NCBI GenBank assembly: GCA_012845835.1
Contig: JABAKD010000027.1
Location: 14,498,073-14,562,072, forward strand
DNA: 64,000 nucleotides
Direction: 5' to 3'
Source of the DNA: Undaria pinnatifida
Taxonomy: Eukaryota; Sar; Phaeophyceae; Laminariales; Alariaceae
The stretch's first letter is position 1, and each line of letters starts with the position of its first letter. Shown here piece after piece: positions 15,475-24,562 of this stretch. The position numbers and the translations under genes were made by a program. The notes below the pieces were generated by a model, which was given only the letters and a program-made list of their open reading frames with translations, searched no databases and had not been told where the DNA came from.

Positions 15475-15884
15475 CGCGGGGAGGCTTCGCGTTCTCCCCT
15501 TCTTCCTCTAACCGTCGCGCGCTCCCCGCCGCCGCTTCTGCTAGACGTGCCGGCAGCCGAGCTTACTCGTCTTGGCGGTGCACTCTCCCCTCCGCTTCTG
15601 CCATTTCTCGACAAAACTGAGCCGCGTTCTCTTCTTGATGATCCTGTTTCGTTGTTATTGTTATCTCCGTACGCTTCGCCTCGCGCTTGTGTGTGCCGCC
15701 CCTGCAGGTGTAGACCTTCTCTATCGCGGACGAGTTGGCGAGCAGCAGCCGTGCTCGAGTTTTCCCCGGGGATGACGTCCCACGCGTTAGCGAGAAGCCG
15801 AAAGGCGAGCCGATCCACCGTAGGGAAAATATTCGGAAGAAGGTCGCGTGACAGTTTCGCCAACTTCTCCAGAAGTTGGATTAT
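9118..15884 (-). CDS. large poly-Gln, Ser/Arg-rich protein gene (five exons seen)
   Basis: Five minus-strand exons (14777-15884, 13425-13608, 12725-12815, 12035-12118, 9118-9308) have good acceptors and donors, and their phases agree at every join (1, 2, 0, 0, with 2 left at the end). Together they encode about 552 residues of a protein I do not recognise. It starts with a helical segment (LLEKLAKLSRDLLP). A long Ser/Arg/Gly-rich low-complexity region follows, with a 22-residue Gln tract near residue 137 and three SISSDSRR-like motifs. Next come an acidic linker, a helical part (ILGALEATMATF), a Cys-containing segment and a hydrophobic helix (LLENLRLLVVAFDNM). The C-terminal end and the true start were not found. 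Two exon starts are duplicated upstream. Confidence 0.6.
9395..9450 (-). repeat. copy of acceptor plus start of exon e
   Basis: A close match to the first 60 bases of exon e (CTCTCAAG, GACGATGCCCCGGGG, CGACTCTCGCAG) placed 142 bp upstream of it. It runs into a frame that stops at 9361. It could be a competing alternative exon with its own CACCCCAG acceptor, or a decayed tandem copy. Confidence 0.6.
9451..12034. other. intron/non-coding stretch, AT-rich core
   Basis: 10080-10450 is a TA-rich block with four TACCTGGTA/TACCAGGTA words and many GTATA repeats. A plus-strand exon candidate is listed separately at 10721-10825. The plus frame continuing to 11262 has mixed quality. The rest shows no supported gene. 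Confidence 0.5.
10721..10825 (+). CDS. possible internal exon
   Basis: Follows a CTGCTTTGGCAG acceptor and ends before GTACAG; 105 nt (2 + 34 codons + 1) encoding a smooth, non-repetitive stretch (GWLTHQYDDAFHCEV). No partner exon was found on this strand, and it lies within the long intron of the opposite-strand gene, so it is tentative. Confidence 0.3.
12035..12118 (-). CDS. exon d of the 9-16 kb gene
   Basis: 84 nt, exactly 28 codons in phase 0, between a TTTTTCGCAG acceptor and an AAG/GTACCT donor. Encodes VLVMTGKNADWLVCRAKRC followed by a short Gln/Ala-rich end. Too short to stand out as an open frame, but both splice sites are strong. Confidence 0.6.
12486..12572 (-). repeat. dispersed repeat 'CAACTGGAAACCC', copy 2 (inverted)
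   Basis: Inverted copy of the family at 8408, with CCCTTCCCTATACTAATTTC and CCAGTTGTGAACGGGTTAA. Lies in the intron between exons c and d. Confidence 0.6.
12725..12815 (-). CDS. exon c of the 9-16 kb gene
   Basis: 91 nt between a GCGAACAG acceptor and a GGACAG/GTGAGG donor. The first base completes an AGG codon with the previous exon; 30 codons follow (ELRCYREAESGASSAILG and on). Strong GC3 and fitting phases on both sides. Confidence 0.65.
12890..12985. repeat. two-unit tandem repeat, about 45 bp
   Basis: TTAACGTTCGCAGCGAAAGT then GTCTGGCACGTG repeats as GTTAACGTTCCCGGCGAGTG then GCCTGGCACGTG. Both strands are open. Intronic with respect to the minus-strand gene; no function is seen. Confidence 0.6.
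13425..13608 (-). CDS. exon b of the 9-16 kb gene
   Basis: 184 nt (2 + 60 codons + 2) between CTCACCAG and an AG/GTGCGG donor. Encodes HLPELVQRTVDVDAHRRR, then an acidic Glu/Gly stretch, then TMAALEGWKAAVEALDQ. The phase fits exon a (phase 1 out) and exon c (phase 2 in). Confidence 0.65.
14574..14700. repeat. block shared with 8600-8740
   Basis: Alignable with about 75% identity to 8600-8740 on the same strand. It overlaps the last 40 codons of the long minus frame, which is why that frame is better ended by the GTGGGT donor at 14776 than read through to its stop at 14544. Confidence 0.5.
14777..15884 (-). CDS. exon a of the 9-16 kb gene
   Basis: 1108 nt in phase 0, ending phase 1 before GTGGGT. 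A strong pyrimidine-rich acceptor ends in CGCCTGTCAG. Encodes an N-terminal helical segment (IIQLLEKLAKLSRDLLPNIF, then FRLLANAWDVIPG), then Ser/Arg/Gly-rich disorder with 22 consecutive CAA codons. The frame is also open upstream to an ATG at 16016, so a first-exon reading is possible. Residue drift in the disordered part is typical of such proteins. Confidence 0.65.
15408..15474 (-). repeat. (CAA)22, coding poly-Gln
   Basis: Pure TTG/CAA run inside exon a. It is pure CAA with no CAG, which suggests recent slippage. Confidence 0.9.
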
Positions 15885-16109
15885 CTGACAGGCGCAAGGG
15901 CGAAAATAATCCACTTTATTTTTCTGTGAAATTTCGAAGGAACGGTTGGTTGCGTGACACGATAGATTCCGCACGTTTCCCAGAACTTTGATTTGACCTG
16001 AGAGGGAAACCGCCAACGAGATGTTTTAGTCCTCTGGGATTTGTACGAATATACCAGTTATCAAAGAGAACACGCGGCAATCACTGGAATCTTGTTACCG
16101 ATTATAAGG

Positions 16110-16278
16110 GGCAACCGTGTCGAACACAAACACGACGAATACCCGGGAATGACAGCCCAAGCGTTGAAGATAAGGCAAGAAAACGTGAAGAAATCGACGA
16201 CACGCAACGAAATTCGAAAGACGACGACGTGACAATGTCACTCGACAGCTTCAGCACGTCCGCCAGCGGCCCGAGCAT
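16110..16278 (-). repeat. decayed copy of the start of exon a
   Basis: The minus strand reads LADVLKLSSDIV, then NAWAVIPGYSS in a shifted frame, colinear with LLEKLAKLSRDLL and NAWDVIPGENSS of exon a. The copy lies 394 bp upstream of exon a's start. About 60% nucleotide similarity by eye; frame lost, so not coding now. Confidence 0.6.
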
Positions 16279-16289
16279 CCGAGACGGTA

Positions 16290-17249
16290 TCACCGGTCAT
16301 CGGGATGTGTTAGCCTGCAAGGCACTGGTGCGCGACGATGCGAGGGGTAGAGGGAATCAAACCATGTCGGTTGTTGGCACCATTGTCCGCCGTCGGACAG
16401 GCGTCCGAAGAACTCCTCGCAACAAAGCTAGTTTACCCCGTGTTTAGCCTGAAGAGGCTTCTGGCGGGACAAACCTGTTGATAAGTCATCAACCGATATC
16501 TGGGGAGGGAATGCAATGCTCGTTACCGTTGGGTTCTCTGCAGGTACGGCTATTGAATAAACATCGGTGGACATGTCTAACCGCATTACCCCCCTATGGT
16601 GGCCCAAATAGTAATAAAGTAATTTTGTTTTTGGGTTGGAAAAATCGTTATTTTACCCAGATTGATATTTTTATCTGTAGATTGAGAATGGCGCGCGAGG
16701 AACATTCTAGGAAATTTTCCCCGGGATACCGGGCCAACCACTGCTGGAGAGCGACAACTAACGACCTGCACGCAGGGGGTCGCGACTGAGTCTTTATAGG
16801 TATACAAACACCTTCACTGTGGTACCGAGGATTTCATCGAAACTCTGCCTGCCTAATGGATTGGCCGACTTACAACCCACCATTTTCCCTTAGGCTCCGC
16901 GTGCCTCTCCTTTCGCCTTTTCCTTTCGGTATGGGGAACGCAAACGGTCGAATCTTGTCGTGCGCGTTTCATCGTATTTATGCGGCATACCGGCTCTAGA
17001 CACATGGAGAGACGGCTTTTATTCGCGCTTGACCATACGCTTAGTTTTCGTTGCTTTTTCGCTTGCCACCGTGTAGAACTTCTCGTGAGAAACACGCGTC
17101 ACCCTTCTTTAGCTCCTGCAAAAACACTAGGATTCCACACAAACTTCAAGCAAGCACCCCCCCCCCCTCCCCCCGCACACGAAACGCATGAAAAAAAAGC
17201 TTTGGGACTTGAGAGGGAAAAATGGGTCGAAAAAAACTAACGATTTCAG
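16290..17249. other. no gene recognised
   Basis: Frames on both strands are short and lack codon bias. Sequence is mixed composition with a C tract at 17157-17168. Confidence 0.4.
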
Positions 17250-17306
17250 CATCGACCACGCCAAGAATCCCGGACCACTGGGGCGGCAGTAGCCCAGGCC
17301 GCTGAG
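17250..17306 (+). CDS. possible 19-codon exon
   Basis: Exactly 57 nt between an ACGATTTCAG acceptor and a GAG/GTGAGA donor; only one frame is open (HRPRQESRTTGAAVAQAAE). The phase does not match the next plus-strand candidate, so it may be chance. Confidence 0.22.
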
Positions 17307-17510
17307 GTGAGATATGTGCCCGACCTGCACTCCAACAAGCTGGGCGACACGCGTGTAGCACGGCCATACTCTTTTTTACTGCGTTCCTCAAGCCAGTCGG
17401 TTTTTTATGACGCCGCGCATGTTCGTTTTCGTGTTTCGCTTTTGGTTTGGGCCCTCAGACGGGTTAAGCAGCCATGTACTTGGTGTGAAGCAACGTGAAG
17501 AACTCGGCAG

Positions 17511-17699
17511 TGCGGTTAGCTCCTATGCGGTTTCAGACGCTTGTTACGATGAGGGGCGGCACGTTCTGGCCAAACTATTTCTGGCTGACTGGACGGGTTC
17601 CTCAATCAGAGAACGACCTGGTATCCAATACGATTGGAAACCCTTTTTGAGCTTTACGAACGCTACTCTGTCGGCATATAAATCTACTATTAATATCAG
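17511..17699 (+). CDS. possible internal exon
   Basis: 189 nt (1 + 62 codons + 2) between an ACTCGGCAG acceptor and an ATCAG/GTAGGC donor. Encodes a smooth folded-looking sequence (GRHVLAKLFLADWTGSS, DWKPFLSFTNATLSAY). I do not recognise it and found no partner exon. Confidence 0.4.
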
Positions 17700-18341
17700 G
17701 TAGGCCATAAGACGTTCGTTCGTGGTGAGCGTGTTTTTTCTTCTTCTTCTTTCTCGGCGTCGGTTTTGGGTGGGGTTTAGAGCCCCCGAACGAAGTGAGG
17801 ATGCCTCAGAGAAAAAAATTATCCTAAAAGCAGGTTGGGCTGAGGTGACGAGCTCCTCAAGCCACCACCCCTCAGAAACAACGAGGTGCTTTTGCCTGCG
17901 GTCGTCAGGCGACACGCTGGTTCCATCCCCGGGATTTCTTGGCGAACGTGAGTTGTATATTTCAAGAAAATTGTTGAGAATACACCACAGCTGTAAGATG
18001 GCGAGGTTTCATCGAAACTCATCTTCGCACACTGTGCGTGATACTTCGATCGTGCGCGCTTCTGGGTGTGTGTCCTCATTAAGGATATAGGTCGGCAACT
18101 CACCCTTCGAACTAGCTTGTACCAAGGTCAACAGGGTGGTGTCAATCAACCTGTGCACGGGACCAATAAAATCCGTTTTTGAGGGGGACAAAAAGTATAA
18201 ACGATGATTTGTAACGTTTTTTTGCTGGTGCTTGCCGTGAAACGTCGCACAGAGCGACCGCTCTCGCGGGGCACATCCTGGTCTCACACCCCTTTATTCC
18301 GTAGCACGAGTCTGTGCGCTTGTATGATCCACCCCACCTAC

Positions 18342-18600
18342 CTGTCCGAGGCCTTGACGAGCGCCCTCTTTGGCTCCAACGTCTCCAGCGCTCGCTGGCC
18401 TCACTTCCACCACGCGAACATCCGCCTCCTGTCCCCTCCACGCACCACCGAGGGAGCTAATGCTAGAAAAGGAACTGCCGACCCGCGGGTATTCCCCAGG
18501 CCCACGATAGCCTTGCCTTGCGCCGACACCCCCTGCCCCCGATGTGTCCGCGTCAGCTAGTGTTGAGGCGTCGTAGGAGATCAGTATGGTTGCCGGGAGG
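18342..18600 (-). CDS. possible exon, Gly/Ala/Arg-rich
   Basis: Ends in phase 0 before GTAGGT. Encodes a GC3-rich stretch including LADADTSGAGGVGARQGY and DVRVVEVRPASAGDVGAKEG. The upstream border is uncertain (frame open to about 18660). Function unknown. Confidence 0.4.
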
Positions 18601-19430
18601 AAGCGGCAGTCTGAAGGCTGTCGGTTGTTGCTCGGAGTGTCGACGTCGCGACAGTAGAAGAGGCGGGCGATCGCGCGCAACTCCCACAGGACACAGTTTA
18701 ACACTTCGGCTCGGAGCCGCCGCCCATCGTGAAAAAACCTACCATGTATGCCAGAAAATAATCCATGAACGACGACCATGCGGGGGCGGACGGAGGATGA
18801 CGGGGTGCTGGCTGCTGTTCGCACAAGAGGATATAAAGGACAAGAACAAAACACAAAATCACAGCCTGGTGAGGCGCGATTCAAAATTGTGCCAAGCGAC
18901 TACGAAAAGGAGAGGGCGGTTGAAGCCTCATCGGGGCAGACCTAATAATGACACACGCGACGATACTAACGTCTGCTCAGGCGGACTCGGAACTGCACAA
19001 GCGGCGATCACCAGTAGAGGATGACTGAAGCGTGGTCGGGCAGACTCGTAATTCCACAAGGGGTGAAGGGAAGAGGGCACGAACAGCGAGGTCGAATGGA
19101 GTCAGGAAGTTCATACGCGTCGACAAAATAGTAGGGTTCGACTGAAGCCTGGCAGGGAGGGCTCAGACTCAGAGTTGCACCGTTGAGCCCTAAATAATCC
19201 CGGTGGCGGAGCGCTCAGCAACTGAACATCAACCCAACATTTTCGGATCCCATGCATGTTTTGCACAAACGTTCGGTAGATAACTAGCCCATGGAATGGA
19301 ACATCGCGCGTGTCGGGCCATCCAACGATTCTCACGGCAGTTGATACGTGGGGCATATCGAGCTCGTCAAGCGAAGAGCCTCAGGACACTAGGTGCTATC
19401 ACACCAGGTACCTGTCAGGGTATTAACAGA
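18601..19430. other. no gene recognised
   Basis: Frames are open on both strands at 18520-19020 but without clear coding bias or paired splice sites. Two loosely similar segments (GCGACTACGAAAAGGAGAGG; GGCGGACTCGGAACTGCAC and GGGCAGACTCGTAATTCCAC) suggest local duplication. Confidence 0.35.
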
Positions 19431-19471
19431 GCCTAGCCCTAATCGACACCCATTCATTGTGAAGTTCACGC

Positions 19472-19501
19472 TCGCAGGTTCGTGTCCTGCCGGCGACGCC
19501 A
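19472..19501 (-). other. tRNA 3'-end-like segment, possible LTR primer-binding site
   Basis: On the plus strand GCAGG, TTCGTGT, CCTGC forms a perfect T-arm followed by CGGCGACGCCA, like a tRNA 3' end. No matching 5' acceptor half is found upstream. On the minus strand it starts with TGGCGTCGCC, as a retroelement primer-binding site would. The integrase fossil nearby is on the opposite strand, so they need not belong together. Confidence 0.3.
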
Positions 19502-19570
19502 GAAGTCAGGGTTAGGGATAGTCGGGTGTTTGTTTGTTTTGTTATAGAGCTCCTGCCGTGAGGATCTTGC

Positions 19571-19800
19571 TTGAGGTGCCAAGCGCGGAAAACCCCACGG
19601 CCGACTGTCCGCTGGCCCATCATCACAATGCTTCTGCCGGAAGGTCCAGGTGCCGCCGTCAGTGTTGACTACTTCAGCCCCCTTCCGGTCACACCAGGAG
19701 GCAACATCTACATCCTGCTGTTTGACCGATCGCTTCAGTCGTTGGGCCGACTTGTTCCCCGTCACTGCCGCTGAGTTCACCATATCTTCCAGAAAAACTA
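19571..19800 (+). mobile_element. Ty3/gypsy-type LTR retroelement fossil (integrase part)
   Basis: Translation resembles the start of a Ty3-family integrase core (PLPVTPGGNIYILLF, then a shifted match to DRFSRWADLFPVTAAEF). It is a broken remnant with at least one or two breaks and no recognisable LTRs. It is not young, as only a short part of the element survives. Confidence 0.6.
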
Positions 19801-19937
19801 GGCTTTTATTTTTTTTTCCTCGCAATGTCAGTCAGTTGCTGGGCGAGCTGAATTTTGATGTCCTCAATCGAGTGAAAAGAGCCTCAGAAAGGTTGGGCGC
19901 TATGCTACCCCTACCCTGCCGAGCGCTCGTCGTTTAC

Positions 19938-20010
19938 CTGGACACCACTTGTTCGAACCTTTGGGGAGCGAGGCCCCTACCCCGGTCGTCCCCGAGGGAG
20001 AGGCGAACGG
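19938..20010 (-). repeat. copy of exon end plus donor from 20711
   Basis: About 80% identical to 20711-20780 on the minus strand, including the GTGTCCAG/GTAA donor, 773 bp downstream of the real exon. The encoded residues (RLSLGDDRG and QVVSR) parallel RLSLGADWG and RVVSR. Confidence 0.7.
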
Positions 20011-20085
20011 GCTAATGATAGCGTTACGGTTAGGGTTGTGGTTATTTAACCATAAGGATCAGGGTTAGGGTCAGACATAACCCAA

Positions 20086-20350
20086 GCCAGACGGGTGCTA
20101 CGACGGAGGTAGAACATTTTGACGATTTTATTTTTTGTGAACGACGGGCCTCCTTGACCCATCTTGATCTTGATACCCCAAGACTGCTGGAATACTGCCA
20201 TCCTTGTTTTTCGATATGTTTTTTTTTGTGTATTTTGGTGTATCTAGGCCATAGGTGTGTTTGTTTTTTTTTGCAAAAAGGGAAAAAAAAACTTTGCCTC
20301 AGGAGGTAACTTTTTTTCTTATTTTTTTCCCTCAAGTGGTTAGAAGCCTT
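20086..20350. repeat. partial copy of foldback element
   Basis: Shares GTGCTACGACGGAGGT, TTTGTGAACGACGGG, CTCCTTGACCCATCTTGA and the GGCCATAGG block with the element at 269-806. One arm only; non-coding. Confidence 0.6.
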
Positions 20351-20541
20351 TGGGAAAAAGAAAAAAAAAAAAACAGAGCAGCCTCTTCCGCAGCATGTGT
20401 CGTACCCACTAACCCTTTGCGACGGTATTAGAGGGGCGGCAGTCCGTTCGGATTTCTGGTAAAAAGGCTAGCCAATCGCCTATTCAAACTAAACCTTTTT
20501 GACGCGCCCTCACCATACGAGCACGCCGGCATTACCTCAGC

Positions 20542-20700
20542 GGTCCCTTCGTAGTGCCAGTGTGCGCGCCAACCGGAACGACCGGCAATATATCGGGCAA
20601 CCGGCACTACTTGGCATACTGCCACTGCTGGCTTGCTCCCGCCTATGCCAGGCGATTTCACAGGGGCACGATAGCGGGCAACCGGCACTATAGAGCGACC
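20542..20700. mobile_element. MITE, copy 2
   Basis: 159 bp from GGTCCCTTCGTAGTGCC to the inverted GGCACTATAGAGCGACC. Shares CTGCCACTGCTGG, GATTTCACAGG and GATAGCGGGCAACCGG with copy 1. It sits directly beside the donor of the exon at 20711, inside its intron. Confidence 0.7.
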
Positions 20701-20710
20701 TCTACCTTAC

Positions 20711-20919
20711 CTGGACACCACTCGTCCGAATTCTTCGGGAGCGAGGCTGCTACCCCAGTCTGCCCCGAGGGAGAGGCGAAGGGTCCCCTCCCACGCAGAA
20801 GGTGCTCCCGTCGTGGCAACATCTTCAGATTTCCCTTCCCAGCACATCCCCTTAAACCGGAACCCCGAGTAGAGCTCTTCCGTGTTTCGATGACCGTCTT
20901 GTCGCGGTCTTCTGTTTTT
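20711..20919 (-). CDS. exon II of the heptad-repeat gene
   Basis: 209 nt (69 codons + 2) between a TTTGAGCAG acceptor and a TCCAG/GTAAGG donor, the best donor consensus in this part. High GC3. Its 3' end and donor have a diverged copy at 19938-20010. Confidence 0.6.
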
Positions 20920-23200
20920 CTGCTCAAACATAACACAGGCGTGGGGAGGAGAGCCCGTCAGGGAAATGAGGACGCACGCACATCACGGGGCCAGATCAGC
21001 GCCAAGCGCGGAGAAAACAAGCGCGACATTCGACAATCAAGACTTTGACATTCCCCCCGTGTGCTCATCGTAATAAATCGTAGTGGACGCACGCCTGCTA
21101 CAGTAGAGGCCTCACCTATATCATATTCTTTTCTTCTTCTGAGGTCACTAACTCGAGGAGCTCCACGAGGACTCCCGGAAAAAAATATGAAACTGCAACC
21201 CCGCGAACAATTTCCATGGGAACTATAAAATGAACAGGTGTACGACTCATGCTACGACGGTGGAGGTGCGCCAACCATGTTTGTTTGTTTTTCTGAGGTT
21301 CCTAACCACTTCAGATGAGCGAAAGTTTTTTTTTTTTTTTTTTTTTTCCTTCTCAGGCGAAAACTGATGTATTGTTTTGGGGTGTCAGAACTGAGAGCGG
21401 CGCAACCCGATCACCAAAAGATTACCCAATAGCTTAGGCATACCAAAAAACATACCTTGTGATATTACCAACAAAAAATGGCCTATTATTATTTATTTAT
21501 TTTCCGAAAATTATTTTTAGGTTAAGGAGCCCCGTCATTCAAGAAAACATTTTCGCCAAAACAGGTATACCGCTATTGCCCACGGTACGGGTGAGGCAGA
21601 AAGTTCCTGAGTTCCTCACATGAGGAACTCAATATCTCACCCGATAGTAGATGACTTCGAAGGCATTCCTTCGAACAACCTGACCAAGCTTTTTCTATGC
21701 CTTAGTCCTGAAATAATATGTAACTCGTCAAATCGCTCCACTGACAGGTAGTTCCTCACAAGAGGAGCTCAATTGGCCAGGTAAACCTTTTTTTGGCGCC
21801 AAAACTGCAACCCCTGCCGTGGGATGGCTCGGCTGGTAGTATTCAGAAACCATGTTCGCCAAAAAAAGGTATACCGCTATCTTAGCACCCGAAGTACACC
21901 GGCTAGTAGTATACAACAACACGATGTTCCAACGATGAAGGGTACATAGCTCCTGGGTCGAGGAACTCCTTGAGCCAAACAAGTGTTCGGCCGAAATTGG
22001 GCTACCTGTATCGTGACACGCCTAGGTGCCTTGTGCGAAACCCGACTTTAACTCGGCCCAAACCGCAGGCACCCCAATCGCTTCCCTTTCGGGATGTATA
22101 CCAGTAAAAAAAGCAAAAAAAAAGAAGCAAAAAGCGAAAAAGAAAAAGAAAAAAATCCGATTCGTGGACGTATAGCACACCACTCCTAGTTCCGAGACCC
22201 AGACAGGGTGGGGTGTACTGTAACGAAAAAACAAAAGTAAACTTAAGCTACAATTAAATGTTTTTTTTTCAACAATTCTTACAGAATCCCCGACTCACAA
22301 CGGTGGCGTGTTTGGTACTTTTTTTCTGTTTTTGTCGTGTGTGCGGTTTTGGTTATGAACGTACCGCAGGCGGGTTGCTTGCTCCAATTTGCACGGTGAG
22401 GGTGCAAGGAGAGCGCATTCCTTCTCGAGGGTCGGCCAGGGCGAGAAACAAGCGCGTCTCCTCCTGCTGCTCCTCGTCGGAAGTTGATGATGCCGCATGA
22501 CCTTCGGCGTGACTTTCGTCCTGAAGTAAGAATTGACGTCCGTCTTGACGTTCGTCTTGCCCTGGATGACGGTCGTTTTGTCCGGTTTGACGTTCGCTTT
22601 GTGCGGTTTGCCGTTCGTTTTGCCCGGACTGACGTTCGTTTTGACCGACTTGACGTACGTCTTGACCGACTTGACGTTCGTTTGGACTGTCTTGGTGTAA
22701 TTCTTGACCCGTATGACTTTCGTCTTGACCTGCGTGGCGTACTTCTTGACCGGAATGACTTACGGGCCGACCGCCTTGACGTTCGTCTTGACCTAAACCT
22801 TGACCGGCTTGACGTCCGTCTTGACCTGTGCGGCGCTCGTCTTCACCAGCGTGGCCTTCGTTTTGACGTCCATAATGGCGAGCCGCATTATGTAAGCCTT
22901 GATCGGCAAGCGCTAGCGGCGGCCTTGAAGAGTCCCGGCGGACTCGGATCAGTCCATGGTAAGGGCATGTAAAGCCCGCCCACGCCGCCAGACGGCGGCT
23001 GCGACCACCGTGGCACTTTCGTCGGCACGAAAGAAAAGCATCGAGTAAGTACGCCGAGTAAGTACGCCGAGAAGGGCGAGGGGACGAAAAAAAAAGGAGG
23101 TTTTCATATGTGCGATCGTAGGATGTTAAATTTGTCCCCCGTTTGCGAATTGTTTGAGCGTCGCCTTGTTCATGAAGAAAGACGCGAGAAAGAAAAAAAA
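20711..23200 (-). CDS. GQxERQ heptad-repeat protein gene (two exons)
   Basis: Exon I (22365 to about 23200) and exon II (20711-20919) are on the minus strand, joined in phase 0. Exon I is dominated by about 17 heptads of the form GQ-N/D-ERQ-x, encoded by a 21-bp minisatellite, flanked by non-repeat residues. Exon II encodes a folded-looking segment (GFRFKGMCWEGKSEDV, LRLSLGADWGSS). The next exon must start in phase 2 and was not found; the start codon is uncertain. I do not know the family. The heptads may form a polar, Gln-rich fibrous or disordered region. Confidence 0.45.
21085..21600. mobile_element. foldback-family remnant
   Basis: Carries the family ends CTGCTACAGTAGAGG and CATGCTACGACGG on the left and TTAGGTTAAGGAGCCCCGTCA with AAACAGGTATACC on the right, as in the 269-806 element. 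Contains a T homopolymer at 21328-21347. Non-coding. Confidence 0.5.
21601..22364. other. no gene recognised
   Basis: Includes two copies of GAGTTCCTCACATGAGGAACTC-like short palindromic sequence (21615, 21758) and an A-rich run at 22110-22155. No supported exon. Confidence 0.4.
22365..23200 (-). CDS. exon I of the heptad-repeat gene
   Basis: The open frame ends in phase 0 before GTACGT. The middle (22500-22870) is the 21-bp minisatellite; the C-terminal 40 codons are acidic then Leu/Arg-rich (EEQQEETRLFLALADPRE). The opposite strand is also open across the repeat, so the strand is chosen from the donor and the phase fit with exon II. Confidence 0.4.
22500..22870. repeat. 21-bp minisatellite, about 17 units
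   Basis: Unit close to TTGACGTTCGTCTTGACCGAC with substitutions and a few 6-9 bp length changes. Every change keeps the minus frame open, which suggests it is or was translated. Confidence 0.85.
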
Positions 23201-24292
23201 GGGCAAGCAAAACGTTCGGTCAGAGCTGGCGTAGCACGCACGCTGTGCTGCCACACGGCGATCGGTTCTACGATCCAACCAACCCCAAAAAAAGCTAACG
23301 GTCGTTCCTGCCGAAGCAAGATTTCGTCGATTTGTTTTTTTACCTCTTCATCTGGAAATCAACAAGAGCAACGGTGGAGCTACAGAAAAAGTTCGAAAAA
23401 AATTTCTTCGATAAGATTGGTCCTACCTAAGCCCTGGAGGTGCGCCCGGCTCACACTCGTATCAAAAAAGGGGATATATTATCAATCACCTAGGAAGATC
23501 TTGCAGCAGTGCGAGTACCACGATGCTGCGCACATGTCGAATACATCGTTTCTTCCTTCCCGGTCCGGGCGCATGCCCTGCCACTGCAGCAAGGGATTTT
23601 TTCCTCTCAAGTCCCAAAATGGTTGAGGAAAACTGTTCTTTATTTTATGTTATTTTAAATACTTCAGGCGTGGGTTCGATCAATTTTGTGGTCAGTGCTC
23701 ATCTTTGTAAGCTACTTCGTATGTGATACTCTGGCCCACGCGTTTTTGCACAAGATAGATGCGTCACTCCTTGAACATATATGATCCCCCTGGATACTGC
23801 CGGGGTCAGCAGAACGATTTTGTCAAGGGCGATTTCGGCGTGGGTTTGCTGGCCTGCCCGTGACAACTTCTTCTCCACGACTAATTATTGTCTTCTCTCT
23901 CTATACATATAACCTTGCTTCCCCGACTCAGACATGCCTAATCTTCACCCTATAAACCTTGTGTATGTCCGTTACACAGCGTTTTTTGCGAAAGGCCGCT
24001 ACTCCGTTTACGGGGAAAACCCACCACTATCGTTTGCTAGTGGGCTAAGGCCCTAGACGTCAAGGGACGACACCCTCGACACCCTAGCGTCATGTTTTGC
24101 TCAAGACCGCCGCTCAAGACCGCCGCCACGCAGCATTTAAAACAGGTATTTCGTCAAGAAGAAGTAAAAGAAGAAGAACGGGATCAAGGGAAACGCAAAC
24201 AGGAAACCTATGCACAAATTACGTATCCGCTGTGTACAATGAAAACCTATTTTACTAAATAAATGTAACTCCCATCTTGGCCTATTCGCGGC
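23201..24292. other. no gene recognised
   Basis: About 1.1 kb between two minus-strand genes. It follows the stop of the gene at 24293 and lies upstream of the heptad-repeat gene, so it should hold that gene's 5' region. No TATA-like or other clear element stands out. Confidence 0.4.
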
Positions 24293-24562
24293 TTAGCTTC
24301 CGCGCATTGTTGTAGCCCACCCCAACACACCCACCTCGTCTATGCTTGGATGTTCCGCCGGTGACCTTCTCGCTTCCAGTGCTTCGTACAACCGAACGGT
24401 TTGCTCCAGATTTTCCCGCGGTATCTCAACAAGCAAAAACGGACGCGATCCGCGCGCCGTGCCGGGGAGCCTTCCTTCGGCGGCATCCAAAGCATCGCTG
24501 CTAACGACGATGGTGAAAAGAGACTCCCCGGAAGTTTGTGCAACATTCTCGGGCCGTAGGTT
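24293..24562 (-). CDS. terminal exon of the 24-26 kb gene
   Basis: 270 nt: 89 codons plus stop in phase 0 after a CGTTTGGCAG acceptor. Very even codon use with high GC3. No other frame is open through it with comparable quality. Confidence 0.65.
   Translation of the reverse strand, partial: NLRPENVAQTSGESLFTIVVSSDALDAAEGRLPGTARGSRPFLLVEIPRENLEQTVRLYEALEARRSPAEHPSIDEVGVLGWATTMRGS

Noticed and set aside
15172-15888. 238-codon plus-strand frame with poly-Cys
   Set aside because: Shadow of exon a of the minus-strand gene, which has the splice sites and phase support.
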